The notes beneath the pieces are model-generated. The model worked only from the letters and a program-made list of their open reading frames with translations, had not been told where the DNA came from and ran no database searches. A stretch of DNA of 64,000 bases from Pseudomonadota bacterium (GTDB taxonomy: Bacteria; Pseudomonadota; Alphaproteobacteria; Acetobacterales; Acetobacteraceae), in the NCBI GenBank assembly GCA_021780935.1, contig JAJXXT010000158.1:54841-118840 (forward strand), read 5' to 3'. Each line of letters opens with the position of its first letter. The first letter of the stretch is position 1. A program made the translations under genes and the position numbers. Positions 51,359 to 59,572 of the stretch are shown here, in pieces.

Positions 51359-52863
51359 CAGTGACCCACCGCCGCTTCCGCCTTGCTCCGCGCCTCACGC
51401 AGTTTGCGCATCCGCTCCCGAGCGCCCGGCGGCTCGCGCGGCACGTCAATCCAGCCATAGCCCGCGCTCTCACCGCGTCCGACGCCGTCGAAGAAGGCCA
51501 CCATGCGGCCGAAACGCTCGCGCCCACGGGTCTGGGCGGCAACGATCGCGGCCATGGCGGCGGGCCCGGAGGGGCCCAGCAGCGGTCGTGCCGAAACGAT
51601 GTTGGTGAAATAAAGCGCGGGAATGCCGAGGGCCTTGGCCTCCTGCACCAGCGGCGTGGTGCCGAGTGCGAGGTCCGGCCGCACCTCGCGCATCGCCGCG
51701 AGATCCTGTTCGAGCGAGGCACGGTACTGCACGTGCGCGCCGTGCGCGGTGAGCCAGGCACAATCGACCTCGCTCCATGGCGTGCGCGGGCAGGCGGTGC
51801 CGACATACGGCACCTCCGCCCCCGCCTCGATCAGCAGGCGGGCGACCAGCAGTTCCGACCCCTCGTAGCCCGCGACGGTGATGCGGGCCGCGATGGGGTT
51901 TGCGGCAATCTGCGCGCGCAGCGCAGGGAGGTACGCTGCGCGCGCCGCGTCCAACGCCCGGGGATCGACGTCGGCCGCCTTCGCCACCGCGTCCAGCCAG
52001 TCCGCGGCTCCATCCTCGCCCACTGGCGCCGAACCGATGACCGGACGCCCTGCGGCGGCGAACTCGCGAACCGCGGCGGTGTAGAACGGGTGCACCGCAG
52101 CGGCGACGGCGCAGTCCAGCGCTGCATACAGATCCCGCCATTCGCGCGAGGGCACCTGCGGCGCGACCGCGAGGCCCATTGGCGCCAGCATCGCGCTGAT
52201 CGCAGGCGCGTCACCCGGGAAAATCTCCCCGATCAGCGCCACGCTGCGCCGGCCCTCCGCCAGATTGCGCGGGCGGGCGACCGGTCCCGCCTCCGCCTCG
52301 CCGCGCGCATAGCGCAGCATCGCGCCGGCCAGCACGTCCTTGGCCTCGGCATGGGTCGGCACGCCGAACCCCGGCACGTCGATCCCGATGATGCGCACAC
52401 CGTTGATGGTTTTGGGCAGCAGGTCGAGCGGCACGCCCGATGCGGTGGGCACGCAGAGATTGATCACCACCACCGCATCATAGTGCGCCGGATCGGCGGT
52501 CTGCTCCACGGCCTCGCGGATATCCTCGAACAACTTGCCGGTGACCAGCGTTTCGGAATTGAAAGGAACATAACCGACGCTGCGGCGCGCGCCGTAGAAA
52601 TGCGACGTGAAGGTAAGCCCATAGACGCAACAGGCGGAGCCCGAGAGAATGGTTGCGGTGCGGCGCATGCGCAGCCCGACGCGCAGGGAGCCGAACGCCG
52701 GGCACATCGACTGCGGCTGGTCGTGCGGCCCCCTGGGGTAGTCGCGCATCAACTGCTCGATCGCGGCGTGCTTGCCCGCCTCGCGCGCCGCGGCGAGCAT
52801 GGTCTCGCGGCCGCCGTGGCAGCCGACGTCTGCAATGTTCGCGGTCACGCCGTCCGCTGCCAT
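51358..52863 (-). CDS. bchY: Chlorophyllide a reductase subunit Y
   Basis: A 501-residue partner of BchZ. Cysteines for the bridging 4Fe-4S cluster lie in [37 protein letters not shown] and [13 protein letters not shown]. Later blocks [20 protein letters not shown] and [20 protein letters not shown] are typical of the family. It is 17 bp after bchX and overlaps bchZ. Electrons come from the BchX ATPase. All three subunits are intact, so the bacteriochlorin step should work. Confidence 0.95.
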   Translation of the reverse strand: MAADGVTANIADVGCHGGRETMLAAAREAGKHAAIEQLMRDYPRGPHDQPQSMCPAFGSLRVGLRMRRTATILSGSACCVYGLTFTSHFYGARRSVGYVPFNSETLVTGKLFEDIREAVEQTADPAHYDAVVVINLCVPTASGVPLDLLPKTINGVRIIGIDVPGFGVPTHAEAKDVLAGAMLRYARGEAEAGPVARPRNLAEGRRSVALIGEIFPGDAPAISAMLAPMGLAVAPQVPSREWRDLYAALDCAVAAAVHPFYTAAVREFAAAGRPVIGSAPVGEDGAADWLDAVAKAADVDPRALDAARAAYLPALRAQIAANPIAARITVAGYEGSELLVARLLIEAGAEVPYVGTACPRTPWSEVDCAWLTAHGAHVQYRASLEQDLAAMREVRPDLALGTTPLVQEAKALGIPALYFTNIVSARPLLGPSGPAAMAAIVAAQTRGRERFGRMVAFFDGVGRGESAGYGWIDVPREPPGARERMRKLREARSKAEAAVGH

Positions 52864-52880
52864 GTCAGGAGACCCTCACA

Positions 52881-53852
52881 TCACGCACCCTCGTAGATCA
52901 CTTCGAGCGAGGGTTTATCCAGCGTCACCGACGCGCACATGTCGGCCATCGAAGCCGGCTGGAGGACCACGCCGCGGCCGACCGCCTCACCCTTGAACAG
53001 GCCGAGCAGCGCGTCGTGCGTGAGCGGTGTCGGGCGCACCGGCGGCGCCACCGCGGCCTGCTCGGCCAACGCCTCGAAGAGCGACGCCCATTGGCTGCCG
53101 GGCCGGCCGATAATCTCGTAATTGGCGCTTTTGCGACGGATATCCTCATCAGCCGGGATCGCAGCCAGAATGGGAATTCCCGCCGCGGCGGCGAAGGCCT
53201 GCGCCTCGCCAGTGCCGTCGTCCTTGTTCACCACCAGACCGGCGACGCCGACATTGCCGCCGAGTTTGCGGAAATAATCCACGGCCGAACAGACATTGTT
53301 GGCGACGTAGAGCGATTGCAGATCGTTCGAGCCGACGACGATGACCTTCTGGCACATGTCGCGCGCAATCGGCAGGCCGAAGCCGCCGCAAACCACGTCG
53401 CCCAGGAAGTCGAGCAGCACGTAGTCGAAATCCCATTGGTGGAATCCGAGTTTTTCGAGCAGCTCGAAGCCGTGGATGATGCCGCGCCCGCCGCAGCCGC
53501 GCCCAACCTCGGGCCCACCGAGTTCCATGGCGAAGACGCCGTCGCGCATGAAACAGACATCGCCGATGGAAACCGCCTCACCCGCGGCCTTTTTTCTTGA
53601 CGATGTCTCGATGATGGTCGGGCAGCTGCGCCCGCCGAACAGCAGCGAGGTGGTGTCGCTCTTGGGATCGCAGCCGATGAGCAGCACGCGCTTGCCCTGC
53701 TGCGCCATCATGTAGGAGAGGTTGGCGAGGGTGAAGCTCTTGCCGATGCCGCCCTTGCCGTAGATCGCGATGATCTGCGTCTGTTTCGCAACTGCCTCCG
53801 GCTCCGTCGCTTGTGCTGCTTCCGGAGGGGGGATGTCGAGCGCGAGATTCAT
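52881..53852 (-). CDS. bchX: Chlorophyllide a reductase iron protein X
   Basis: A 323-residue NifH-like ATPase. The P-loop is IAIYGKGGIGKSFTLANLSY, followed by LLIGCDPKSDTTSLLFGG. Cluster-ligating cysteines are in GRGCGGRGIIHGFELLEKLG and DVVCGGFGLPIARDMCQKV. It transfers ATP-driven electrons to BchYZ. The 30-residue N-terminal lead before the P-loop is usual for BchX rather than BchL. Its ATG overlaps the bchC stop (ATGA). Confidence 0.96.
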   Translation of the reverse strand: MNLALDIPPPEAAQATEPEAVAKQTQIIAIYGKGGIGKSFTLANLSYMMAQQGKRVLLIGCDPKSDTTSLLFGGRSCPTIIETSSRKKAAGEAVSIGDVCFMRDGVFAMELGGPEVGRGCGGRGIIHGFELLEKLGFHQWDFDYVLLDFLGDVVCGGFGLPIARDMCQKVIVVGSNDLQSLYVANNVCSAVDYFRKLGGNVGVAGLVVNKDDGTGEAQAFAAAAGIPILAAIPADEDIRRKSANYEIIGRPGSQWASLFEALAEQAAVAPPVRPTPLTHDALLGLFKGEAVGRGVVLQPASMADMCASVTLDKPSLEVIYEGA

Positions 53853-54781
53853 GCGGCGTCTCTCCAGTCGAGGATCATCTTGATGCAGTGCGGGTCGTTG
53901 AAGGCGGCGTCGTAGGCAGCCGGTGCCTCGTTGGCCGCCGCCCGGTGGCTGATGAGTCCATCGAGGGACAGGCGTCCGCTAGCGGCGAGGTCGCGCACCG
54001 CGACGAGGTCGGCCGGCTGCCATTGGGCTGCGACACGCAGACGTGCCTCACGCATGAAGGCAGGAGGAAACGCGAAGCCCAGACGCCCGGCGTAAAACCC
54101 CGCCAGCACGATTTCCCCGCCGGGAGCGAGACGGGCGATCAGCGTGTCGAGGAGACCGGCATCGCCGCTGACATCGAGAATGCTCGGGTAGACGCGCGAT
54201 GAATCATCGTCTTCCGGGGCGATGACGATGTAGCCCTCGGCATGAGCGCGCCTCGTGTCATCACGCTCCCAGACCACCGGCGGCGGATTGCCGAGCGCCA
54301 CGCTGAGGCGGGCGACGAGACGGCCAAGCGCGCCGTGGCCCACGATGAGTCCAGGCGCGGCGCCGCCGACCAGGGCGTGATGCGCGGTTGCCGCCAAGGC
54401 CAGCAAGGCGCCCCGCTCGCCGAGTGCCTCGGGGATCGGCAGCAGACGCGCGGCGGGAGCAACCACACACGATGCGGCACCGCCGAACAGGCCGCGGACG
54501 GGGCCGAAACATTTCGCGCCAGGTACGAAAACGAGGTCGCCGCGCCGCAGATCACCGGCGGCGACAGCCACGCGGCCCACTGATTCGTATCCGGGGACCA
54601 GCGGATAGCCCAGGCCAGGGAATGGCGGCATGTTCCCGGCCCAGAGCAGGCGCTCGGTGCCGGTGCTGATGCCGCTCCAGATCATGTCCACAACCGCGTC
54701 GCCAGAGCCCGGCGTATCGAGCGCAAGCGGCCTGAGGTGCAGCTTCTTTGGCGCTTCTAGGACCACGGCGATGGTATCCAT
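53849..54781 (-). CDS. bchC: 3-hydroxyethyl bacteriochlorophyllide a dehydrogenase
   Basis: A 310-residue zinc-less MDR-type dehydrogenase that oxidises the C3 hydroxyethyl group to acetyl in bacteriochlorophyll a synthesis. Family segments include VDMIWSGISTGTERLLWAGN, FPGLGYPLVPGYESVGRV, FVPGAKCF and the cofactor loop LIVGHGALGRLVARL. The C-terminal end (FNDPHCIKMILDWR) is typical. ATG 54781 is set by homology. Paired PpsR-type sites lie about 100-145 bp upstream, at the crtF end, so it probably has its own promoter in addition to read-through from crtEF. Confidence 0.94.
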   Translation of the reverse strand: MDTIAVVLEAPKKLHLRPLALDTPGSGDAVVDMIWSGISTGTERLLWAGNMPPFPGLGYPLVPGYESVGRVAVAAGDLRRGDLVFVPGAKCFGPVRGLFGGAASCVVAPAARLLPIPEALGERGALLALAATAHHALVGGAAPGLIVGHGALGRLVARLSVALGNPPPVVWERDDTRRAHAEGYIVIAPEDDDSSRVYPSILDVSGDAGLLDTLIARLAPGGEIVLAGFYAGRLGFAFPPAFMREARLRVAAQWQPADLVAVRDLAASGRLSLDGLISHRAAANEAPAAYDAAFNDPHCIKMILDWRDAA

Positions 54782-54881
54782 CGGCTCTTTCTCTCCCTGG
54801 TCCGGCACCGCGCCCTGCGACGGCGAACCCTTGTCAGCACGTCCGCGTCGTATGGGTTTGCGGATGGTGTGACGCTGTAGT

Positions 54882-54925
54882 GTCAGCTTAGTGAGACGGT
54901 AGCAAGTGTCAATCAAGATTTACGC
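54882..54925. promoter_or_regulatory. Paired PpsR/CrtJ-type sites upstream of bchC
   Basis: TGTCAGCTTAGTGAGACG (54882-54899) fits TGTC-N10-GACA at seven of eight fixed positions. TGTCAATCAAGATTTACG (54908-54925) fits less well (TGT-N12-AC plus a poor last base). The two are separated by exactly 8 bp, the spacing known for cooperative CrtJ binding at the Rhodobacter capsulatus bchC promoter. The second overlaps the crtF stop. A looser TGT-N12-TCA site begins at 54869. Confidence 0.5.
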
Positions 54926-56022
54926 GTCTCGAGGACGCGCACAATGAAAGGCAGGTGGACACGCCATTCGCGTGCCCGTGCGAAGCCAGCCTCGCGCAGC
55001 ACATGGCGCAACTCCGCCGCGGATCGCGGCCGGCCGCTGCCCATGGCCCGCAGATACAGCGCGAAATAGGCGCCAACCCTCGGAAATCCCGGAGTTTGTG
55101 CCATCGGCTCGGCGAGGATCAGGCGGCCACGCGGTGGCAGTGCCGTGTGCGCCGCGGCGAGGATCGCGGCCGCCGGACCGTCGTCGTGATCGTGCAGCAC
55201 GCGCACCAGGCTCACAGTGTCGGCGCCGTTGGGCAGCGTGTCGTGGTGCAGGTCGCCGCCCACCACACGCACCCGGGCGCCGAGTCCGGCGCGGGCGAAT
55301 CGCGCCGTGGCCCGCGCGGCAACGGCCGGCAGGTCGAACAGAATGCCACGCAACTGACCGTGAGCGCGCAGCGCCGCCTCGAGGAACGCGCCCTCGCCGC
55401 CGCCGATGTCGAGCAGGACGCGAGCGCCAACGAGGGCTCCGGTCGCGAGGATCTCCTCGGCGACCATGGGCTGGGAGGCGGTCATCAGCGCCGAATAATC
55501 GGCGACCGCCTCGGCACTGCCGGAATCGTAGGCCCATAGCCGAGCCAGCGCGCCGCCACCGCCGCGTGCCAGCATGCCAACCGGGTCCGCCAGGTCGGTG
55601 TAAAGCCGCGCGTGATGACGGACCATCGCCACCACGCCGGGATTTTCCAGCAGCGCCGCGCCGAGGTCACCGAGGCCGACGGCATCGTCCACCCGACGCG
55701 CCAGGCCGAGCGCAACCGCGGCCTCCAGCAAGGCAGCGAGGCCCTGTGCCGGCAAGCCCGTCTCGCGCGCGAGATCGGCCGTGCGCGACGGGCCGGCCGA
55801 CAGCCGGCGCGACAGGTCCAGCTCGACCCAGGCGGCCAGGGCCTGCGCGTGGACGAAGCCGGTGGTGAGGTCGAACAGCGACGCGGCGCGACGTCGGGCG
55901 AGCGGGCGCGTCGGCCAGAAAGCCAACGCCCAGCGCCGAAACACGGGATCGGCGACACGGCGCACGCGCCAGTCGCGCAGCGCTTCGAGCCACCCCGGCC
56001 GCAACGCGGCCTCGGCGTTCAT
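54913..56022 (-). CDS. crtF: Hydroxyneurosporene/demethylspheroidene O-methyltransferase
   Basis: A 369-residue SAM-dependent O-methyltransferase. The N-terminal dimerisation helices hold LFDLTTGFVHAQALAAWVEL, and the Rossmann domain has the SAM motif VLLDIGGGEGAFLEAALRAH, then GGDLHHDTLPNGADTVSLVRVLHDHDD and RGRLILAEPMAQTPG. It methylates the C1 hydroxyl of acyclic carotenoids, after CrtC and CrtD. ATG 56022 lies 13 bp after crtE. It begins the run towards bchC. Confidence 0.92.
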   Translation of the reverse strand: MNAEAALRPGWLEALRDWRVRRVADPVFRRWALAFWPTRPLARRRAASLFDLTTGFVHAQALAAWVELDLSRRLSAGPSRTADLARETGLPAQGLAALLEAAVALGLARRVDDAVGLGDLGAALLENPGVVAMVRHHARLYTDLADPVGMLARGGGGALARLWAYDSGSAEAVADYSALMTASQPMVAEEILATGALVGARVLLDIGGGEGAFLEAALRAHGQLRGILFDLPAVAARATARFARAGLGARVRVVGGDLHHDTLPNGADTVSLVRVLHDHDDGPAAAILAAAHTALPPRGRLILAEPMAQTPGFPRVGAYFALYLRAMGSGRPRSAAELRHVLREAGFARAREWRVHLPFIVRVLETRKS

Positions 56023-56035
56023 GCGTGGCGTACGT

Positions 56036-56905
56036 TCACGCGGCGCTGCGATCGAGCTGCTTGGGCAGCAGCCGCCGCTGCTCCGACAACACCAGCGCGC
56101 GCAGGTCGCCGGCGCCACGACAGACGGGGATGGCAGCCACGGCCTCGCGCGCCAGGCGTTCGAGCCGGGCAACCGCCGCGCCCAGCCCCTCGGCGAGCAC
56201 CACGTTGGGGCGGCCGAGGGCGGCGTCCTGTCCCGCGGGCTTGCCCAGCTCCCCGGGCGTCGCGACTACGTCGCGGATGTCGTCGGCGACCTGATACGCC
56301 TCGCCGAGGCGGGCACCGAAGATCCGCCAGGGGGTGGCATCGGCGCCGCAGGACGCCGCACCCGCCGCCGCGGCGGCGACAAAAAGGGCACCGGTCTTGG
56401 CCTGGTGGTACGGTTCGAGATCCACCGCCGGTTCGCATTCCCATGCCTGGCCGGCGGCGATGCCGGCGGGCGAGCCCACCGCGCGGGCGATGATGGTGGT
56501 GACGGCCGCAAGTCGGCGGCACATCGCCGCATCCGTGGCGCCATGGGCGAGAGTCTCGAAGGCATGAACGATCAGCGCATCGCCCGCCAGCACCGCCAGC
56601 CGCTCGCCGAACGCGTGATGCACCGAGGCGCGGCCACGCCGCTCCGCCGCATCGTCGAAACACGGCAGATCGTCGTGCACCAGCGAGGCACAGTGCAGCA
56701 ATTCCAGCGCCGCGGCGGCGGCATCGGCGAGTGCCGGCGCGTCACCGCCACAGGCCTCGGCGACCGCGACGCACAGCCGCGGGCGGATGCGCGCGCCACC
56801 GGGGAAAACCGCATGCTGCATGGCCGCATGAAGCCGCGGCGGGCCGCCGGCGGCACGGTCGAGCGCCGCCGTCAGCGTGGATTCGATTCGGCGCAGCGCA
56901 TTCAT
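56036..56905 (-). CDS. crtE: Geranylgeranyl diphosphate synthase
   Basis: A 289-residue prenyltransferase. The first Asp-rich motif is HDDLPCFDD (78-85) and the second is YQVADDIRDV; GGARIRPRLC and GRASVHHAFGERLAVLAGDA are standard neighbours. It makes the C20 precursor for carotenoids and for the bacteriochlorophyll tail. Start ATG 56905 lies next to the divergent crtE-crtD control region, which has two PpsR-type sites. It is the first gene of the leftward crtEF-bchCXYZ-pufBALMC run. Confidence 0.94.
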   Translation of the reverse strand: MNALRRIESTLTAALDRAAGGPPRLHAAMQHAVFPGGARIRPRLCVAVAEACGGDAPALADAAAAALELLHCASLVHDDLPCFDDAAERRGRASVHHAFGERLAVLAGDALIVHAFETLAHGATDAAMCRRLAAVTTIIARAVGSPAGIAAGQAWECEPAVDLEPYHQAKTGALFVAAAAAGAASCGADATPWRIFGARLGEAYQVADDIRDVVATPGELGKPAGQDAALGRPNVVLAEGLGAAVARLERLAREAVAAIPVCRGAGDLRALVLSEQRRLLPKQLDRSAA

Positions 56906-56930
56906 GGCAGTGCTCCCCTGGACGCCTTCG

Positions 56931-56974
56931 TGTCCGAAAAAACGGACTTGCCGGACTGTCATGTTTGATTGACA
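56931..56974. promoter_or_regulatory. Paired PpsR/CrtJ-type sites between crtE and crtD
   Basis: TGTCATGTTTGATTGACA (56957-56974) is a perfect TGT-N12-ACA site with 5-bp palindromic arms (TGTCA/TGACA). TGTCCGAAAAAACGGACT (56931-56948) matches TGTC-N10-GACA except for the last base and is itself an inverted repeat. Exactly 8 bp separate them. The pair lies between divergent crtE and crtD and should repress both in oxygen. Confidence 0.78.
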
Positions 56975-57041
56975 CTCATGGAGGCCGGAGCTGTCAAGCC
57001 AATTTGTCCGACCCGGCCATCGAGCAGGGAACCCAGTCAGC

Positions 57042-58592
57042 GTGCGCAGCCCGCCCATCATCCTCGTCGGCGCCGGCATCGGCGGACTCGCCGCGGCGAT
57101 CGATCTCGCGGTCGCGGGGCTGGAGGTTTGCGTGGTGGAGCGCGCCGCCCTGCCCGGTGGCAAGATGCGTCATGTCGAGGTCGATGGGCACGCAATCGAT
57201 GCCGGGCCCACGGTGTTGACGCTGCGCGCGGTCCTCGACGAGCTGCTGGCCGATGCGGGGGCCACGCCGGCCGACCTGCCGAAGCTGTGCGCGGCCACGG
57301 TACTCGCACGCCATGCCTGGGGCGAGGCCATCCTCGATCTGCACGCCGACGCGGCGCGCAACGAGGCGGCGATCGGCGACTTAGCCGGTGCCGGGGAGGC
57401 GCAAGCCTATCGGGAGTTCGCCGCGGATTCACAGCGGCTGTGGCAGGCCATGGAGCATGCCTTCCTGCGCCGGCCGCAACCGGGGCTGTTCGGCATGCTG
57501 CGCGCCACCGGCCCATCCGGCCTCGCGGCGCTGCTGCGCCTGCGACCGGGAGCCACGCTGTGGACGGAACTCGGCCGGCGCTTTCGTGACCCGCGTCTGC
57601 GGCAGATGTTCGCGCGCTACGCGACCTATGTCGGCGCCTCGCCGTTCGCGGCCCCGGCGACGCTGATGCTGATCGCGCACGCGGAACGCCTTGGCGTCTG
57701 GCTGGTCGAGGGCGGCATGCGCGCGCTGGCCACCGGCCTCGCGCGTCTGGCCGCGGCGAAGGGTGTGCGGTTCCGCTACGAAAGCGACGTTGCGGCACTC
57801 GATATCGTCGGCGGGTGCGTCCGCGGCGTGACGCTCGCGGATGGCGAGCACCTTGCCGCCTCCGCGGTGGTGCTGAACGGCGACCCCGCGGCGCTGGCGG
57901 CCGCGCATATGAAGCTGCCGGTGATGGGGCGCTCACTTTCGGCCGTCACCTGGTGTCGGGTGACGACGGCCCGGGGGTTTCCGCTGGTGCGGCATAACGT
58001 CTTCTTCAGCGACGACTACAGGGCGGAGTTCGCCGCGCTGGCCGCCGGGCGCGTGCCCGCCGACCCCACGGTCTATGTCTGCGCCGAGGCGCGCGACGGC
58101 GCGGCCGCCGCACCGGCGGGACGTGAAGCATTGTTCTGCCTGGTGAACGCGCCGCCCGACGGCGACCGGGGGCAACCGACGGAGGAAGAGATCGCGCGAT
58201 GGAGCGAAAACATGGCGAAAACGCTGCGTCGGTCGGGCCTGGACCTCGTGACGGAAGCGCAACACGTGACGACACCCGCGGATTTCGCGCAGGCGTTTCC
58301 GGGGCGGGGCGGAGCGCTCTATGGGCCGGCGATGCGCGGCTGGATGGCGGCGTTCCGCCGGCCGGGCAACCGCACGCCGGTGACCCGCCTCTATCTCGCG
58401 GGCGGGGCGGTCCATCCGGGCCCGGGTGTACCGATGGCGCTGCTCTCGGGCCGGCAGGCGGCGGCCAGCCTGATCGCCGACCTGGCGTCGGGGCGGGCTT
58501 CCCGGGTTTCGACCGCGCGGTCACCGATGGTGGCTATGCCTGGTGGTATCTTGATGCGACCAGCGCGGACGCGCGCTACGCCCTCGTCCTGA
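57042..58592 (+). CDS. crtD: Hydroxyneurosporene (methoxyneurosporene) desaturase
   Basis: A 516-residue phytoene-desaturase-type flavoprotein. The FAD loop is IILVGAGIGGLAAAIDLAVA, followed by ERAALPGGKMRHVEVDGHAI and DAGPTVLT. Later GVWLVEGGMRALATGLARLA and the C-terminal GGAVHPGPGVPMALLSGRQA are typical of CrtD rather than CrtI. It inserts the 3,4 double bond. GTG 57042 is the only fitting start. Conserved sequence ends near 58480; the last 35 residues are read out of frame over crtC coding sequence. Confidence 0.9.
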   Translation: MRSPPIILVGAGIGGLAAAIDLAVAGLEVCVVERAALPGGKMRHVEVDGHAIDAGPTVLTLRAVLDELLADAGATPADLPKLCAATVLARHAWGEAILDLHADAARNEAAIGDLAGAGEAQAYREFAADSQRLWQAMEHAFLRRPQPGLFGMLRATGPSGLAALLRLRPGATLWTELGRRFRDPRLRQMFARYATYVGASPFAAPATLMLIAHAERLGVWLVEGGMRALATGLARLAAAKGVRFRYESDVAALDIVGGCVRGVTLADGEHLAASAVVLNGDPAALAAAHMKLPVMGRSLSAVTWCRVTTARGFPLVRHNVFFSDDYRAEFAALAAGRVPADPTVYVCAEARDGAAAAPAGREALFCLVNAPPDGDRGQPTEEEIARWSENMAKTLRRSGLDLVTEAQHVTTPADFAQAFPGRGGALYGPAMRGWMAAFRRPGNRTPVTRLYLAGGAVHPGPGVPMALLSGRQAAASLIADLASGRASRVSTARSPMVAMPGGILMRPARTRATPSS

Positions 58593-59422
58593 TCGGTTTC
58601 ATCGGCAGTGCCTTCTCGCCCTATTACGCCTGGGCGCGACGGCACGGCGACGGGAGGGCGGAGAATTTCGCCGCCTTCAACATCGCGCTCTACAATCTCA
58701 CGGGGCGCGGCGGACGCTGGGCGATGACCGAGCGCGGGGTGCGCCATGTCATGCGCCGGGCGGCGACGCTTGCGATCGGCCCGTCGCGGCTGGAATGGGA
58801 TGGTGCCGCGCTCGTGGCGGAGATCGACGAGGTGGCGGTGCCGATTCCGCACCGGGTCCGCGGGCGCATCGTCCTGCGGCCGGACGCGATCCATGGGACA
58901 TGTTTCGATCTCGATGCGAATGGGCGGCATCGCTGGTACCCATGGGCGCCGAGCGCGCGGGTGGAGGTGGTCTTCTCCGAGCCTCGCATCGCCTGGACCG
59001 GCCGCGGCTATGCCGATGCCAACGCCGGCGCCGTGCCGCTCGTCGACGACTTCCGGCGCTGGGACTGGTCGCGCGCGCATGACGGAGAACGCACGCTGAT
59101 GCTCTACCACGCCGAGCCGCGGCGGGGCCGTGCGACGCAATTGTCCCTCGCCGCCGACGCCGCCGGCATCCACGCGCTGGCGCCGCCGCCACGACACGGG
59201 TTGCGCCCCAGCGTCTGGCGGCTGCGGCGGGAAGTCGGAAGCGAAACGATGCCGTCGCTGGTGCGCACGCTGGAGGACGCGCCGTTTTATGCGCGCGGCC
59301 TGGTGCGCGCGCGGATCGACGGTCAGGACCTGCTCGGCATGCACGAAACGCTCGATCTCGACCGGCTGCGGCGGCCGATCGTGCAGGCGATGCTGCCGTT
59401 TCGGATGCCGCGCCGGGGCTGA
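58502..59422 (+). CDS. crtC: Acyclic carotenoid 1,2-hydratase (hydroxyneurosporene synthase), start codon unclear
   Basis: About 306 residues of clear CrtC: FDRAVTDGGYAWWYLDATSA, IGFIGSAFSPYYAWARR, NFAAFNIALYNL, IHGTCFDLDANGRHRWYPWA and the C-terminal LGMHETLDLDRL. It hydrates the C1,2 double bond of neurosporene or lycopene ends. The frame is open back to ATG 58199, but residues before about 58500 read antisense-like nonsense over crtD. Between 58199 and the first conserved residue there is no ATG, GTG or TTG in frame. The frame is -1 relative to crtD, which itself runs 90 bp into crtC. I give the start of the conserved part, not a proven start. Confidence 0.8.
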   Translation, partial: PGFDRAVTDGGYAWWYLDATSADARYALVLIGFIGSAFSPYYAWARRHGDGRAENFAAFNIALYNLTGRGGRWAMTERGVRHVMRRAATLAIGPSRLEWDGAALVAEIDEVAVPIPHRVRGRIVLRPDAIHGTCFDLDANGRHRWYPWAPSARVEVVFSEPRIAWTGRGYADANAGAVPLVDDFRRWDWSRAHDGERTLMLYHAEPRRGRATQLSLAADAAGIHALAPPPRHGLRPSVWRLRREVGSETMPSLVRTLEDAPFYARGLVRARIDGQDLLGMHETLDLDRLRRPIVQAMLPFRMPRRG

Positions 59423-59431
59423 GCGAGGGCG

Positions 59432-59572
59432 TCAGGCCTGGTCAGGCGGTCTGAGCTTATCCGCATGCTTCTTGGCCTCGCGGTCGCGGCGCAGGCGACG
59501 CAGGCTCCAAAGTTCCCTGAAAATGACGCCAAGAACAATCAGCTCGATAATGATCCACTCGTAACGGCTCAT
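59432..59572 (-). CDS. 46-residue single-span membrane protein coupled to crtB
   Basis: ATG 59572 overlaps the crtB stop (ATGA) and opens MSRYEWIIIELIVLGVIFRE, then a basic tail LWSLRRLRRDREAKKHADK. One hydrophobic helix with a positively charged cytoplasmic end is visible. The coupling and protein-like sequence argue that it is real despite its size. It lies 9 bp from the convergent crtC stop. Function unknown; a small membrane organiser for carotenoid enzymes is possible. Confidence 0.72.
   Translation of the reverse strand: MSRYEWIIIELIVLGVIFRELWSLRRLRRDREAKKHADKLRPPDQA

Noticed and set aside
58199..58501. N-terminal 101 codons in frame with crtC from ATG 58199
   Set aside because: The encoded stretch is Gly/Pro/Arg-rich and does not resemble any CrtC N-terminus; it is crtD coding sequence read out of frame.
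58480..58520. Programmed -1 frameshift site between crtD and crtC
   Set aside because: No X-XXY-YYZ heptamer in the crtD frame and no obvious downstream stimulatory stem; kept only as one option for the missing crtC start.
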